This document shows positions 63,592 through 64,000 of a stretch of DNA of 64,000 nucleotides, piece after piece; within the stretch, counting starts at the first letter, position 1, and every line of letters begins with the position of its first letter. Where the stretch lies: NCBI GenBank assembly GCA_030847615.1, contig JAUMIR010000005.1, forward strand, positions 238,924,645 through 238,988,644. Direction: 5' to 3'. This DNA is from Gambelia wislizenii. Lineage: Eukaryota > Chordata > Lepidosauria > Squamata > Crotaphytidae. The notes beneath the pieces are model-generated. The model worked only from the letters and a program-made list of their open reading frames with translations, had not been told where the DNA came from and searched no databases. Made by a program: the position numbers and the translations under genes.

Positions 63592-63823
63592 GAACCTAAA
63601 TACCCTAAGGCACCAGATCCTGTCTCATCTTGGAAGCTAAGCAAGATCAGCCCTGGTTAGTATTTGGATGGGAAACCAGCAATGAATGCCAGGGGCTGTA
63701 GTCCTTATTTCAGAGGATGGAACTGGCAAAACCACCTCTGAGAATTCCTTGCCTATGAAAACCCTATGAAATTCATGGAGTCACCATAAGCTGACAGGTG
63801 GCTTGACACCATGTACACACACA
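63592..63823 (+). mobile_element. 5S rRNA-derived SINE (5S-Sauria type), intact copy
   Basis: TGTCTCATCTTGGAAGCTAAGCAAGATCAG and GGTTAGTATTTGGATGGGAAACC reproduce the 5S internal promoter. The body continues TTATTTCAGAGGATGGAACTGGCAAAACCACCTCTGAG...CCTTGCCTATGAAAACCCTATGAAATTCATGGAGTCACCATAAGCTGACAGG. It serves as the empty-site comparison for the MITE insertion at 16718. Confidence 0.9.
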
Positions 63824-64000
63824 AATGATGGTTAAGCAAAGCATTTTATGAGAAGTCATAAGTCATGGAAAAGAAATTGTGATGAAAAATAATTTTCTAG
63901 GATCCTAAGGCACTTGAAATAGATTTCTATTTCTTCCTGAATCTTGGTATTCATTTGCCTTTAAGGAAGCTTTTCCTAGTCTTTTGTCAGCAAGTGCTCT

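Larger units (their letters stand above)
60078..64000. other. DGKI: DGKI intron, 5' 3.9 kb only
   Basis: It contains a CAC/CAT microsatellite (61205-61240), a purine-biased tract (61375-61850), a possible MITE end (62390-62435), a LINE 3' end (63400-63545) and a 5S-derived SINE (63592-63823). I see nothing specific in 60080-61200 or 62440-63390. Confidence 0.75.

Overview
This is vertebrate nuclear DNA made of long introns, small phase-matched exons and dense interspersed repeats. No bacterial or viral gene cluster is present. The repeats point to a squamate reptile, most likely a lizard: CR1 LINEs whose 3' ends carry the ATTCTATG-type tail, L2-type LINEs, 5S-rRNA-derived SINEs of the 5S-Sauria type, tRNA-derived SINEs, hAT and Tigger-like MITEs and a solo LTR. 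The species cannot be named from the sequence.

One gene runs through the whole window on the + strand: diacylglycerol kinase iota (DGKI). I reconstructed 13 consecutive coding exons (4077 to 60077). Every exon has AG/GT borders and they join in one open frame of about 386 residues. In order they encode the end of the N-terminal region (KAISRSGLQHLAP), C1 domain 1 (exons at 11531, 17361, 24644), C1 domain 2 (26376, 35056, 35930), the basic MARCKS-like/NLS segment (44865), and the first part of the catalytic domain (49343 to 60077) with [13 protein letters not shown] and PLGTGNDLA. The first coding exon(s) lie left of the window. The rest of the catalytic domain, the accessory domain, ankyrin repeats and PDZ ligand lie to the right. 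The enzyme phosphorylates diacylglycerol to phosphatidic acid. All other open frames are repeat remnants or chance.

Introns by region: 1-4.1 kb has a non-LTR retrotransposon C-terminus and a SINE split by a MITE. 4.2-11.5 kb has a 332-bp CpG-rich foldback element and a hAT MITE with 8-bp target duplications inside a SINE. 11.6-17.4 kb has a CR1 with a second CR1 inserted in it, a solo LTR, a 5S SINE split by a hAT MITE, and a candidate 21-nt microexon. 17.4-24.6 kb has MITEs and Tigger-like elements and ends in a 117-bp tandem duplication that copies the acceptor of the C1 exon. 26.4-44.9 kb has CR1 copies in opposite orientations on either side of two exons, including a 2.3-kb CR1 with a 629-codon frame and a mutated RT catalytic site. 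44.9-64 kb has L2-type tails, hAT elements and an L2 RT remnant. One repeat runs almost to the splice acceptor of the exon at 59167, and there is a purine-biased tract near 61.4 kb.

The observations most worth following up are the duplicated in-frame splice acceptor in the C1 region, two candidate unannotated in-frame exons (17147-17167 and 44451-44546), the inverted CR1 pair around two C1 exons, the acceptor with a repeat next to it, and a group of unrelated-looking MITEs that share terminal motifs.
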